From: Pseudoalteromonas sp. 0303
GTDB lineage: Bacteria > Pseudomonadota > Gammaproteobacteria > Enterobacterales > Alteromonadaceae
DNA: 64,000 nt
NCBI RefSeq assembly: GCF_013349995.1
Contig: NZ_JABVXF010000001.1
Span: 372,001 to 436,000 of the forward strand
Direction: 5' to 3'
Below, piece after piece: positions 8,049 to 18,700 of this stretch. The notes beneath the pieces are model-generated. The model was given only the letters and a program-made list of their open reading frames with translations, was not told the DNA's origin and searched no databases. The position numbers were made by a program, and so were the translations under genes. Each line of letters begins with the position of its first letter. Position 1 is the first letter of the stretch.

Positions 8049-8980
8049 TCACTATCATCAAACCTGGCATGCAAATGTCTATACAAGATCAAGGCCGCAC
8101 AGGCTCTCGGCATTTAGGCATTGGCCAATCAGGTTGCATTGACCCTTACGCTCAAGTTATTACAAACCGTTTGGTTGGCAACGACGACAACAACCCCGTT
8201 ATTGAGATCACTTTGGGTCTTGCCGAAATTCAGTTCGATAACGATTACTACATTGCTCTGCACGGCACTGATATGAAAGCCACAGTGAATGGCAACCCTG
8301 TTGATCCTGGCTGGAGCTTTTACATAAAAAAAGGCGATGTATTAAAGTTTAATGCTGCACGTCATGGTTTTAGAAGCTACCTTGCTATTGGCGGCGAGTG
8401 GCATTTACCTGAGCCCATTTTAGATTCTTACTCAACAGATATATTAGCGGGTTTTGGTGGCTTAACCGGTCAAGCACTACAGGCTGGCGATAGTTTTGAT
8501 ATAACGCCAAGGTACAATACCAAAGTTGGCTTAGGCGCGATGCTACCACCTAAAAGTACACAAATTCGTATTCATGCTGCACCACATGCAGCACTTTTAC
8601 CAAAAGACACCATCGTTAACTTTATAAATCATTCTTGGCATGTATCGCCTAATAGTAACCGCATGGGCACAAGACTATTAAGTGATGAGTGTGATATCAG
8701 CCATGATGTTTCATTACCCTCTATGGCTGTTGCTCCTGGCTGTATTCAGCTTCCGCCAAACGGTGAACCCATAGTGCTATTAAACGATGCGCAAACAACG
8801 GGTGGTTACCCATTGCTCGGCACCGTGATCGAAGCCGATCTTCGTCATTTTGCACAATTAAAACCCGGCGATTTCCTTCACTTTAAGTTTGTTACACTCA
8901 ACGAAGCCCACGAGGCACAAGAAAAGCTAACTGCGCACTTAAATCAACTTGCGATAGCGCTAAACTATATTAATAAATAG
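8045..8980 (+). CDS. pxpC: 5-oxoprolinase subunit PxpC (KipA family)
   Basis: A 311-residue KipA/PxpC-family subunit (carboxyltransferase domain, subdomain A and B type). Typical segments are the N-terminal KPGMQMSIQDQGR, the GGLTGQALQAGD region, SNRMGTRL, and the C-terminal DAQTTGGYP with LGTVIEADL. It pairs with PxpB in the 5-oxoprolinase complex and overlaps its gene by four bases. Its ribosome-binding site (AGGAGG at 8032-8037) lies inside the end of pxpB. Confidence 0.88.
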   Translation: MITIIKPGMQMSIQDQGRTGSRHLGIGQSGCIDPYAQVITNRLVGNDDNNPVIEITLGLAEIQFDNDYYIALHGTDMKATVNGNPVDPGWSFYIKKGDVLKFNAARHGFRSYLAIGGEWHLPEPILDSYSTDILAGFGGLTGQALQAGDSFDITPRYNTKVGLGAMLPPKSTQIRIHAAPHAALLPKDTIVNFINHSWHVSPNSNRMGTRLLSDECDISHDVSLPSMAVAPGCIQLPPNGEPIVLLNDAQTTGGYPLLGTVIEADLRHFAQLKPGDFLHFKFVTLNEAHEAQEKLTAHLNQLAIALNYINK

Positions 8981-9349
8981 TGTTAATGTATTGGTGTTTA
9001 AAAAGCGAGCATAGAAAGTCTTTGCTCGCGTTGCCTTCATGGCTTGTCTATACATTTAAAAAGGTAAAAACCCTACGCATTCCTTTGCACCAAAGCTGTG
9101 CAGGAAATGTAGTAACAAAAGCCTTTATTCCAGACTCATTATCATCCAATTTGCACAAATCAAGCATTTAAACTGCTCACCGTTTAACCACTTACCCCAT
9201 ACTGGTGCAAAGAGGTAACTGCAGGTGCATATTTTATTCTCAATTAATTAAAAAACCTGTGTGACTTAGGTAATTATTTCTGTTAAAACAAACATTCGCA
9301 GTTATATAAATTCTGTTAACTGCGCACATATTTGGAATGAGGAGTCACT
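8981..9349. other. Intergenic region between pxpC and asnB
   Basis: 369 bp with no supported gene; a 63-codon frame at 8980-9171 has no homology signal that I recognise. A GCGAGCA ... TGCTCGC hairpin just after pxpC may end transcription, although no T run follows. CTTTGCACC (9083-9091) recurs inverted as GGTGCAAAG (9204-9212). The asnB promoter must lie in the right part; I could not place its elements convincingly. Confidence 0.5.
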
Positions 9350-11017
9350 ATGTGTTCAATTTTTGGGGTATTAGATATTAAATCTGATCCCGCTCAATTG
9401 CGTAGCCAAGCAATTGAGATGTCAAAACTATTAAGGCACCGCGGGCCAGATTGGTCTGGCGTGTATTCATCAGATAAAGCTATTTTAGTGCACGAGCGTC
9501 TAGCGATTGTTGGCGTATCAAGTGGTGCACAGCCTTTGTACAACCCTGAGCGTACAAATATTCTTGCTGTTAACGGTGAAATTTATAACCACAAAGAGCT
9601 CGCTGCCAGCTTAGAAACTGATTTTACTTTTCAAACTCAGTCAGACTGTGAAGTTATTTTGGCTTTATATAAGCAAAAAGGCCCTGAGTTTTTAGACGAT
9701 TTAAATGGTATTTTCGCCTTTTGTTTATACGACGAAGAGCAAGATGCCTACTTAATTGGTCGTGACCATATCGGGATTATTCCGCTTTATACGGGTCATG
9801 ATGAGCATGGTAACTTTTATGTTGCATCAGAATTAAAAGCATTATCGCCAATTTGTAAACATATTGAAGAGTTCCCTCCGGGTCATTTCTTGTGGAGCAA
9901 AGATGGTCAACTTCGTAAGTATTACAGCCGTGATTGGCAAAGCTATGATGCAGTAAAAGACAACGAAGCAAAAGCGAGCGATGTTAAAGAAGGCCTAGAA
10001 GCAGCTGTTAAACGTCAATTAATGTGTGACGTTCCATATGGCGTTCTATTATCCGGTGGTTTAGATTCTTCTGTAATTTCAGCTATCACACAGCGTTTTG
10101 CTGCAAAACGTATCGAAGATAATGACGAGTCTGATGCATGGTGGCCAAAACTGCATTCATTCTCTGTGGGTCTTGAAGGTTCACCCGATTTAGCAGCTGC
10201 ACAAAAAGTAGCTGATATGATTGGCACGGTTCACCACCCTATTCACTTTACTATTCAAGAAGGTATTGATGCCCTACGTGAAGTGATTTATCACATTGAA
10301 ACGTACGATGTAACCACTATTCGTGCCTCAACGCCGATGTACTTAATGGCGCGCCAAATTAAAGCCATGGGTATTAAAATGGTGTTATCGGGCGAAGGTG
10401 CAGATGAGCTATTTGGTGGTTACCTTTATTTCCACAAAGCACCCAATGCGCAAGAGTTCCACGAAGAGCTTAACCGAAAAGTCTCTAAACTACACATGTT
10501 CGACTGCTTGCGAGCTAATAAATCAATGGCAGCATGGGGCGTTGAAGCGCGTGTGCCATTCCTAGATAAAGAATTTGTTGACGTAGCAATGCGTATCAAC
10601 CCTGAAGCGAAAATGTGTAAAGACGGTAAAATCGAAAAACACATTATTCGTGAAGCGTTCGACGGCTATCTACCAGACGACGTACTTTGGCGTCAAAAAG
10701 AGCAGTTCTCTGATGGCGTAGGCTATAACTGGATTGATACTTTAAAAGAGTATGTGAACGAACAAGTTAGCGATCAAGACCTTGCTAATGCTAAATACAA
10801 ATACCCGATCAATACGCCTGATTCTAAAGAAGCGTATTTCTATCGTAGTATTTTCGAAGAGCACTTCCCTGGTGATGCCGCTGCGAAATGTGTTCCGCAT
10901 GGCAAATCAGTTGCTTGTTCTACTCCTGAAGCACTCGCTTGGGATGCATCATTCCAAAACAATGCTGATCCTTCAGGTCGTGCTGCTGGCGTTCATAACG
11001 ACGCTTACAAAAAGTAG
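9350..11017 (+). CDS. asnB: Glutamine-hydrolysing asparagine synthase B
   Basis: 555 residues, essentially the length of E. coli AsnB. The N-terminal class II glutaminase domain begins MCSIFGV, leaving Cys2 as the nucleophile after Met removal, followed by RHRGPD and VNGEIYNH. The C-terminal synthetase domain has the ATP-pyrophosphatase loop LSGGLDSS (near residue 230) and the later SGEGADELFGGY. It makes asparagine from aspartate, glutamine and ATP in the cytoplasm. A strong ribosome-binding site (GAGGAG) precedes the ATG. It appears monocistronic, with no strong terminator right after the stop. Confidence 0.96.
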   Translation: MCSIFGVLDIKSDPAQLRSQAIEMSKLLRHRGPDWSGVYSSDKAILVHERLAIVGVSSGAQPLYNPERTNILAVNGEIYNHKELAASLETDFTFQTQSDCEVILALYKQKGPEFLDDLNGIFAFCLYDEEQDAYLIGRDHIGIIPLYTGHDEHGNFYVASELKALSPICKHIEEFPPGHFLWSKDGQLRKYYSRDWQSYDAVKDNEAKASDVKEGLEAAVKRQLMCDVPYGVLLSGGLDSSVISAITQRFAAKRIEDNDESDAWWPKLHSFSVGLEGSPDLAAAQKVADMIGTVHHPIHFTIQEGIDALREVIYHIETYDVTTIRASTPMYLMARQIKAMGIKMVLSGEGADELFGGYLYFHKAPNAQEFHEELNRKVSKLHMFDCLRANKSMAAWGVEARVPFLDKEFVDVAMRINPEAKMCKDGKIEKHIIREAFDGYLPDDVLWRQKEQFSDGVGYNWIDTLKEYVNEQVSDQDLANAKYKYPINTPDSKEAYFYRSIFEEHFPGDAAAKCVPHGKSVACSTPEALAWDASFQNNADPSGRAAGVHNDAYKK

Positions 11018-11349
11018 TAACTTTGTGCTGCAAGCCCTGTGTTTGCAGTACTTTCCTCTCAATTGAAATAATTTGCTTTGAAATAATACTGTCATCAAAT
11101 TATTCCATTCCCGACCCAATTTGTTCACAATTCCAACAAAAAACGTAAAAAACTGCATTTATTCGGCTGTTTAGGGACAAAACCATTTACATTTTTTTCC
11201 GAACTTCTACACTAAAGACTAGACTTTGGTACAAATTTAGTTCGTCTACAAACTAATTTTAAGTTTTATACGTAAAAGAGTCATGAGTTGAACAAGTGCC
11301 ATCCGGCCGTTTAGCTTTCTGCTAGATATAACTACAACAAGAGGTATTC
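11018..11349. other. Intergenic region between asnB and the BCCT transporter
   Basis: 332 bp without a gene. AATAATTTG (11067-11075) recurs inverted at 11096-11104, possibly a weak transcription end for asnB. Closer to the transporter, imperfect inverted repeats around 11210-11270 (for example AAATTTAGTT ... AACTAATTTT) could be regulator-binding sites. None matches an operator I recognise. Confidence 0.45.
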
Positions 11350-12924
11350 ATGAGCGAACATCATGATAAGTACAGTATCGACAATACCGACTACACCGTC
11401 GGTCAGGACAATGTACAAAAATGGGGTTTTGATGTGCATAACCCTGTATTTGGCATTAGTGCTGGTTTAATTGCCCTATTCTTAGTGGCAACACTTATTT
11501 CAGATGCTGAAACAGCAAAAACAACCCTGAATGGTATTAAGAACGACATTATTAATAACTTTGATGGCTTTTTTATGTGGTCAGCAAACTTATTCGTATT
11601 GTTTTGCTTAGCGTTGATTGTTTCACCATACGGTAATATCCGCCTTGGTGGTAAAGAAGCACGTCCAACTCATTCGCGTATTTCTTGGCTTGCAATGTTA
11701 TTTGCTGCAGGTATGGGTATAGGCTTAATGTTCTGGGGCGTCGCCGAGCCTGTTGCCTATTTTACAGGTTGGTACGAAACACCACTCGGTGTTGAAGCAA
11801 ACACGCCAGAAGCTGCTAAACTGGCAATGGGTGCAACTATGTTCCATTGGGGTTTACACCCTTGGGCAATTTACGCCGTTGTTTCGCTTTCTCTCGCGTT
11901 CTTTTGCTATAACAAAGGTTTGCCGTTATCAATTCGTTCAATTTTTTACCCTATTTTAGGTGACAAAGCGTGGGGCTGGCCTGGCCACCTTATTGATATT
12001 CTAGCTGTACTTGCCACTCTATTCGGCCTTGCAACGTCTCTTGGTTTAGGCGCGCAACAAGCTGCTGCAGGTATTAACCATGTATTTGGTACTGATAGCG
12101 GAATTGGCTTACAAATTGGCGTTATTGTAGGTGTTACATTACTTGCTGTTATTTCTGTTGTTCGCGGTATCGACGGCGGTGTAAAACTACTTAGTAACGT
12201 AAACATGCTTATTGCTTTTGTATTACTTGTATTTGTTGCACTTGTTGGTTTTTCTGCAGCATTTGGTAACCTACCTAATACAGTTATGGGTTATGTTGAA
12301 AACATTATTCCACTAAGTAACCCACATGGTCGTGAAGATGAAACATGGATGCATGGCTGGACTGTATTCTACTGGGCTTGGTGGATTTCATGGTCACCGT
12401 TTGTTGGTATGTTCATTGCGCGCGTATCTGAAGGCCGCACAATCCGTGAGTTCTTAATTGCTGTATTACTAGTTCCTACTGTTGTGACTATCTTCTGGAT
12501 GTCAATTTATGGTGGTATCGCTATTGAACAAGTTATTGATAAAGTGGGTGTACTAGGTGAAAAAGGCTTAACTGATGTACCACTAGCTATGTTCCAAATG
12601 TTTGAAGCCCTACCAATGTCACAAGTGCTTTCATTCATTGCAATTGTGCTAGTACTCGTGTTCTTTATTACGTCATCTGACTCAGGGTCATTAGTAATCG
12701 ACTCAATCACTGCCGGTGGTAAAGTTGACGCGCCAGTGCCACAACGTATCTTTTGGGCAACAATCGAGGGTGCTATTGCAGCTGCACTTGTTTGGATTGG
12801 TGGCACACAAGCAATCGAGGCCTTACAAGCCGGCGCCGTATCTACGGGCTTGCCGTTTACCTTTGTATTGCTATTAATGTGTGTGAGTTTACTCCTAGGT
12901 TTACGAACAGAACCAAGACACTAA
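11350..12924 (+). CDS. BCCT family (betaine/carnitine/choline) transporter
   Basis: A 524-residue inner-membrane transporter with about twelve hydrophobic segments. Family hallmarks are GMGIGLMFWG (the glycine-rich stretch in TM3 where Na+-coupled betaine carriers have Gly and H+-coupled BetT has Asp) and the aromatic segment FYWAWWISWSPF followed by GMFIARVSEGRTIREF in TM8. The Gly form suggests Na+-coupled uptake of a betaine-type compound, fitting a marine organism. The C-terminus stops soon after the last helix, so it lacks the long osmosensing tail of proteins such as BetP or BetT. The exact substrate cannot be read from the sequence. AAGAGGT gives the ribosome-binding site, and a strong terminator follows. 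Confidence 0.9.
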   Translation: MSEHHDKYSIDNTDYTVGQDNVQKWGFDVHNPVFGISAGLIALFLVATLISDAETAKTTLNGIKNDIINNFDGFFMWSANLFVLFCLALIVSPYGNIRLGGKEARPTHSRISWLAMLFAAGMGIGLMFWGVAEPVAYFTGWYETPLGVEANTPEAAKLAMGATMFHWGLHPWAIYAVVSLSLAFFCYNKGLPLSIRSIFYPILGDKAWGWPGHLIDILAVLATLFGLATSLGLGAQQAAAGINHVFGTDSGIGLQIGVIVGVTLLAVISVVRGIDGGVKLLSNVNMLIAFVLLVFVALVGFSAAFGNLPNTVMGYVENIIPLSNPHGREDETWMHGWTVFYWAWWISWSPFVGMFIARVSEGRTIREFLIAVLLVPTVVTIFWMSIYGGIAIEQVIDKVGVLGEKGLTDVPLAMFQMFEALPMSQVLSFIAIVLVLVFFITSSDSGSLVIDSITAGGKVDAPVPQRIFWATIEGAIAAALVWIGGTQAIEALQAGAVSTGLPFTFVLLLMCVSLLLGLRTEPRH

Positions 12925-12942
12925 ACACGCCTTTAAATAATA

Positions 12943-12972
12943 AAAAAACGCCGCATTTTTGCGGCGTTTTTT
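12943..12972 (+). terminator. Rho-independent terminator after the BCCT gene
   Basis: A 12-bp stem (AAAAAACGCCGC / GCGGCGTTTTTT) with a 6-base loop. Symmetrical A and T runs allow it to work in both directions, but the next gene on the minus strand ends at 13031. Confidence 0.9.
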
Positions 12973-13030
12973 ATTTATAAGCTTTGCTCAATTAATTTAA
13001 ATTACCCAGCAAAAACTGTTGCTACGAGCG

Positions 13031-13738
13031 CTATATGAGTAATTCGCTTAGCGGCGTATCAGGGCGGTAATGATAAGCTATTTGCGCTTGTAGCAGCTCT
13101 GCGGTGGCTGTGGCGTCATTAAGTGCATTGTGGTTTTGATACGCAGGTAACGAATAACGAATGCGAGAGTCAGCTAAGCGCACAGAATCAATCTTAGAAT
13201 TAAACAATCGCCCAAGTAACCCCTGCTTTGCTTTAAGTGCACGCGTTTCCAGATCAAGCGTGTCTATAACAGCAAATTCAAGCCCTTCACCTAAGCGTGC
13301 TTGCAACGCTTGATATAAAAAGTGCCGTTCAATAGGCGCAAAATGAACCACAATCACTTTGCCTTTTAATGCTGCTAACAATGGCTCCATAATTGTTGAA
13401 AAGTCTGGTGCATCGCTCACTTCTGAGTGAGTTATACCATGAATAACAATCGACTCTTCAGCAAGCTTGCGCCTTGGTTGAACAATCCAATGTTGGCTAT
13501 CTTTACAAAAAATACGCTTAGTATTGAATGGGATTAAACCAACACTGACTATATCGTCATTTTGATAATTTAGACCGGTTGTCTCAAAATCAAGTGCTAC
13601 TAAGGGAACATCGCTAATTGGCGTGTTTAAATCACAAATAGCTGATTCATAAAACGCTTGAATCAGCGGCTGTTTGCTCTGTGCTAATAACTGCTGATAC
13701 CGAGTCGGCCAATCAAGTTTTGCGCCTTGTTTTGCCAT
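13031..13738 (-). CDS. DEDDh-type 3'-5' exonuclease (DnaQ-like)
   Basis: A 235-residue exonuclease of the DnaQ/RNase T fold. The Exo I motif is ALDFETTGL (near residue 49), Exo II lies near VVHFAPIERHF, and Exo III is HNALNDATATAELL with the DEDDh His and Asp. It is a stand-alone relative of the DNA polymerase III epsilon subunit and lacks dnaQ's polymerase-binding tail. The start codon overlaps the stop of the upstream cNMP/CBS/DUF294 gene by one base (TAATG), so the pair is translationally coupled. The same two families are often paired in gammaproteobacteria, which points to a shared signalling or repair role that remains undefined. Confidence 0.85.
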   Translation of the reverse strand: MAKQGAKLDWPTRYQQLLAQSKQPLIQAFYESAICDLNTPISDVPLVALDFETTGLNYQNDDIVSVGLIPFNTKRIFCKDSQHWIVQPRRKLAEESIVIHGITHSEVSDAPDFSTIMEPLLAALKGKVIVVHFAPIERHFLYQALQARLGEGLEFAVIDTLDLETRALKAKQGLLGRLFNSKIDSVRLADSRIRYSLPAYQNHNALNDATATAELLQAQIAYHYRPDTPLSELLI

Positions 13739-15636
13739 TACTTCATCCCAGTGTTAGCAGAGTATCTGAATTTTAGGAAATTCTGCGCTTTATCTAAAAT
13801 CGCAAACGCTTCTTTAAGGTTTCGCTGTTCAAAAGGAGAAAGTAAATGAGGCTCTAAGTCGTTATCTGGCGCTTCATCAAGCTTTTCTATTTGCCACGCT
13901 TGGTGTCTTATTCTGATCATGGCAATGTACTCTAGGGCATCTCGTAAATCTTGTGCTTTACCTTCAGGGAGTAGTTTAGCTTCGATAATATCTTCTAAAC
14001 GCTCGAATGAATTTTGTTTACGACTGCCTATCGCTAATGCATGCACACGTATTACGTCAGATAAAGGTGCAGTACCGCGGCGTTTTAAGTTCATAGAGCG
14101 CTTGTGTTGGCCATTATGCTCTAACACAAAGTCTTTAAAGAAACCTAAAGGCGGTGTTCTGTTACGTGCGTTAGCGGCGAGGTTAGCTAAGAAACGCTTA
14201 TTCTTGCGCCCTTCTGTTGCGATAAAGCGTTTGAGCTCATCGGCCCATTTGTTTTTACCGTAAACACCGTCTAAATCAAAAAAGATCGAGCTATGTAATA
14301 AAGCCTGCGGTTTAGGTTCGGCCATCCAACCTGCAAATTGTTCTTTCCACTGCTCGCGTGTTAAACGCCACTTTTTAAATGACGCCATAATTTCACCTTC
14401 ACAGTACTTATAGCCACATTCAGCTAAACCATCACAAACAAAATCAGCTAAATTCTGAAAATACTCGTCATGTAACTCCTCGTTAAAACTATTATCAAGG
14501 ATAATAGCGTTATCTTGGTCGGTCACAATTAATTGCTCATCCCGAGCCATTGAACCTAAAGCGATAAAGCAATAAGGAACCGGCGGTGGGCCAAACTTTT
14601 CTTCAGCTAAATCAAGTAAACGCTGTTTGAAGGTACGGCCTATTACAGCCATTGCGGTACCAATCATGTGAGAATTAGCATCTTCGTTAACCATGCGTAC
14701 AAAGACATTAGGTAGCTGCCTTGCATAGTGAGCTAAATCTTCAACAGATTGCTGCGCTAAAATGCCACGTACTAACAATAAGCTACTTTGCGACTCGTAG
14801 CGTAAAATATCCGATAACGAAATAACGCCAATCGGCTTTTTCTTAACGACTACAGGCAGGTGGTGAATGTTATCTCTGAGCATTGCAAGCACGGCTTCAA
14901 ACACATAGGCATTGCTATCAAGCAATACTAAGTCTTTTTGCATTATTTGCGCGGCTGGCGCTTCGTAACTTAAGCCTTCAGCAATAACACTGGTACGTAA
15001 GTCACGGTCGGTAATGATGCCAACTACTTGGCCGTCGTCGTCATCAGGATCATCACTGATTGGTTTATCTGCATCAGTAACCAGCACAGACGATACCGAC
15101 TCTTGCGTCATCAATTGCGCAACCATTTGCACTGAGGCATCTTTTGCCACAGTGACAACATCACGATGAAGAAGCGACTTAACCTTGGCGGTTGTTAAAT
15201 CGTTGCTGTCTGCCTGTTCAACAATTGCTTGGTGAAGGCGCACATTACCATCGGCTTCAAAAAAATCAGCAAATGTTTCGTATTCGTCGCAGTATTGATT
15301 AAACAACTCAACATTAATGCAATAAACTAAGGTGTCTTCGAGTGCCTTTGCAGGAAAGCGTACTTTGCGGTTCATCAGAAGGCCCATTTGTCCAAAAATG
15401 CCACCGATAGTTAAACGGTTGTATAAATCACCATCACGACGATATATCTCTACAGCACCTGTTCGAATAACAAATAAATCAGCAATATCCTCGCCATAAT
15501 TTAGTATTTCAGTGCCTGCGCGAAAATAAGCGATTTCTACTTGTGTAGCGAGTTTATTTACCGCCTCTTCAGGAAGATCATCAAAAGGGGCATGATCAGA
15601 AAGAAATTGGGCTATATCGACGTGTTCGGCTTGCAT
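13738..15636 (-). CDS. cNMP-binding / CBS / DUF294 nucleotidyltransferase-like signalling protein
   Basis: A 632-residue multidomain cytoplasmic protein. Domains in order: cyclic-nucleotide-binding fold (about 10-135), a CBS pair (about 155-290, with an acidic DDPDDDD insertion in the first CBS), a DUF294 nucleotidyltransferase-like domain (about 305-440; GSMARDEQ and DQDNAII resemble the GS...D.D catalytic signature), and the DUF294 C-terminal helical domain (about 470-620). The make-up suggests that nucleotide levels control nucleotidyl transfer onto a partner protein, in the style of GlnD. That is inference. It is the first gene of a two-gene operon with the exonuclease at 13031. Confidence 0.88.
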   Translation of the reverse strand: MQAEHVDIAQFLSDHAPFDDLPEEAVNKLATQVEIAYFRAGTEILNYGEDIADLFVIRTGAVEIYRRDGDLYNRLTIGGIFGQMGLLMNRKVRFPAKALEDTLVYCINVELFNQYCDEYETFADFFEADGNVRLHQAIVEQADSNDLTTAKVKSLLHRDVVTVAKDASVQMVAQLMTQESVSSVLVTDADKPISDDPDDDDGQVVGIITDRDLRTSVIAEGLSYEAPAAQIMQKDLVLLDSNAYVFEAVLAMLRDNIHHLPVVVKKKPIGVISLSDILRYESQSSLLLVRGILAQQSVEDLAHYARQLPNVFVRMVNEDANSHMIGTAMAVIGRTFKQRLLDLAEEKFGPPPVPYCFIALGSMARDEQLIVTDQDNAIILDNSFNEELHDEYFQNLADFVCDGLAECGYKYCEGEIMASFKKWRLTREQWKEQFAGWMAEPKPQALLHSSIFFDLDGVYGKNKWADELKRFIATEGRKNKRFLANLAANARNRTPPLGFFKDFVLEHNGQHKRSMNLKRRGTAPLSDVIRVHALAIGSRKQNSFERLEDIIEAKLLPEGKAQDLRDALEYIAMIRIRHQAWQIEKLDEAPDNDLEPHLLSPFEQRNLKEAFAILDKAQNFLKFRYSANTGMK

Positions 15637-15677
15637 ACGCGTACCTAGTTTTAAACATTTGATTTAATTGTGAGGGT

Positions 15678-15712
15678 AATTGGCTATTTTTTCAAAGAAA
15701 AAATAGCCAATT
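15678..15712 (-). terminator. Terminator of the RND efflux operon
   Basis: A perfect 15-bp stem (AATTGGCTATTTTTT / AAAAAATAGCCAATT) with a 5-base loop begins nine bases after the RND gene stop on the minus strand. Confidence 0.75.
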
Positions 15713-15720
15713 AAGTAGGA

Positions 15721-18700
15721 TTAAGCCTTTTCTAACTCTTCAGCCAGAAGTTTCGACTCATCTCCCCTTGGTTTAGTAAAGCGGGCTAAACCTAGGTAAA
15801 TAACAGGCGTTAAATATAGAGTAAATAACACCGCTAGTGCTAAACCGCCAAATACTACCCAACCAATGGCGTTACGAGCCTCAGCCCCTGCACCGGTAGA
15901 TAAAATAAGTGGTAATGCACCCAATAAGGTTGAAACTAGCGTCATCGCAATTGGGCGAAGGCGCACTAGTGCGGCCTCTTCTACCGCCACTCTAACCGAG
16001 CGGCCTTGGTCACGTAATTGGTCGGCAAACTCCACCAGCAAGATGGCGTTTTTAGCAATTAGACCAATCAGCATCACTAAACCAATTTGCGAGTAAATGT
16101 TTAATGATGTACCTGTTAGATACAGCGCTAGAATTGCAGATGTAATTCCAAACGGTACTGTGATCATAACAACGATTGCACTATTCACACTTTCAAATTG
16201 TGCTGCCAATACCAGAAGAACAATTAAAAAGGCCAGAACATAGGTCACTAATACTTCATTGGCAGTTTCTTCAAAGGTTAATGCCTCACCTTTAAACGCC
16301 AAGCTGATTCCAGATGGTAGAGATTGCTCTGAAATATCACGAATTTTTGTAACCAGCTCAGCAATAGTTACGCCCTCAGGCATTTCCATGCTCAGTTCAA
16401 TAGCACGGCGCTGCGCGTGGCGCTCAAGCTCAGCGGCAACACCTTCTTCCGTAATTGTTGCCACACTACTTAATGGCACTAACTGAGCATTGCGGCCACC
16501 AACATACAAGTTAGCTAAATCGCTCGGGTTTGTGATGGTTTGGTTTTGTGCTTGCAACATAATCGGGATTGATTGGTCACCAATGTTTAAATCGGCAATA
16601 TCATCACCATTGATTGCAGCGCGAAGTGTTACAGAGATATCACTGAGCGATACACCGAGCTCTTCAGCACGACGTCTATCAATATTGACCCGTAATTGTG
16701 GCTGTGACGGCTGATATGAAATACGCACAGGTGCCACTTCTGGCACTGCTTTTTCTATTTCAGCAGAGAAGTCTTGAGCGGCTTTAAATATCTCGAGGTA
16801 GTCTTGGCCCAATAAGGCAAGCTCAATACCACCGCCTTGACCACGCAAGTTCAAACTATTTGAACCACCAGGGTAACCAGCCGCACCAGGAATATTACCT
16901 AAAGGTTCACGTATTTTATTGATAATTTCTTGCTGACTAAAATGACGTTCGTCCCAATGTTTAAGCGGCACAGTAATAAATACAATATTTGGATCCCACT
17001 GCCCAACCACAGTGTAAATAGACTCAATATCACCACTTTCAACATACGGCAGTAAGATATCTTCCATTTGCACCGCTTGTCTGTCCATAAAGTTCAAGCC
17101 AACACCATCTGGACCACGGGCAAAAATACGAATTTTACCGCGATCTTCTGTTGGTAATAACTCGTTATCTAAATTGAAATACAGTGCACCAGAGCCTGCA
17201 GCAACCAACAAACATGCAAAGAAGGTAAGCCATGCATGTTCAAGTACACCGTGTATTGTGCGTTTATAAACAGCAGCTAACACATGGCCAACTTTTGCAA
17301 ATGGATGAAAACCGCCCTGCTTTAATTTTAGTTTTGATGTCAGCGCAGGGACCAAAGACAGCGCTACAAAACTTGAAATGATCACAGCGCCAGCTAATAC
17401 CCCACCAAACTCTCTAAATAGTCGCCCTGCTGTTGAAGGTAAAAAAGCGATAGGCACAAACACCGCAGCTAATACGGCGGTTGTTGCCACAACAGCAAAG
17501 AAAACTTCACGGGTACCAACCACTGCAGCTGCACGGCGACCAAGACCTAAGCCCCGCTGACGTTGTATGTTCTCACTTACCACAATGGCATCATCTACAA
17601 TTAGGCCAGTAGCTAACACGAGTGCAAGTAAGGTAAGAATATTATTCGAGAAACCAAGTGCCCAAATAAGTGCTAAAGAGCCAATTAATGCAACAGGTAT
17701 CGCAAATGCAGGAACCAGCGTTGCGCGCCATGAGCCAATAAACACCCACAGTGTGATCACCACTAGTAGCACGGTTAGTAACAAGGAGTTAATAACTTCA
17801 TCAACTGAGCTTCTGATAAACTGCGCATCGTCAGAGGTTAAAGTAAATTCCATTTCAGGAAAACGCACTCGCATACGTTCGATTAAAGTTAGCACTTCAT
17901 CCGAAATTTCAATGGTATTAGATTGCGCCTGACGAATAATTTCAATGCCAATCACAGGTGTACCATTGAGCCTCACGAACGAACGCGGATCAGCTGGGCC
18001 AAAGTAAACAGCCGCAACATCGCCAATACGGGTATCGTCACGAACGATGATATCGGCTACTTGTTCTGCAGAGATTGACGTTGCATCAGCACGAACGATC
18101 ACCTGTTGATCGCTTGATTTTAAACTACCCGCAGGCACATCAAAGGGAGCCTGACGAAGTACATTGGCAATATCTGGTACCGTAAGGTTAAAGCTGCTTA
18201 GCTTAAGTGGGTCGATGCGCACTCTAAGAACCCGTTCGCGGTCGCCATTTAAACGAACATCGGCAACACCAGGAATGGTTAAAAACTGCGGGGCTAAGTC
18301 AACATCAACACGCTCTGTCAACGCCTCAAGGGATAAGCTATCACTTGATACCGTTAAAGATACTACTGCTTCGGCATCGTTATCGGCTTTAATAATTGAT
18401 ACCCGTTCAACTTCTTCAGGTAGTTCACGCTGCACACGGGCTACCGATTCGCGTGTTTCGTTTGCAGCATCATCTAGATTAACACCGGGGCGAAACTCAA
18501 CCACAATACGAGCATTGTTTTCTTCACTTTGTGCACGAATCGACTTTACACCACTTACCCTGGCAACCGCCCCTTCGAGCTTACTAGTCACTTCGGTATC
18601 TACGGTCTCCGGTGAACCACCAGGGAAAGACGCTGATACAGTAATGCGTGGTCTATCAACATCAGGAAGCTCACGTACTTCAACCCCTGCTATTGCAGCA

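Noticed and set aside
8980..9171. 63-codon frame after pxpC
   Set aside because: It starts at the pxpC stop, has no homology signal that I recognise and contains the region of inverted repeats; probably non-coding.
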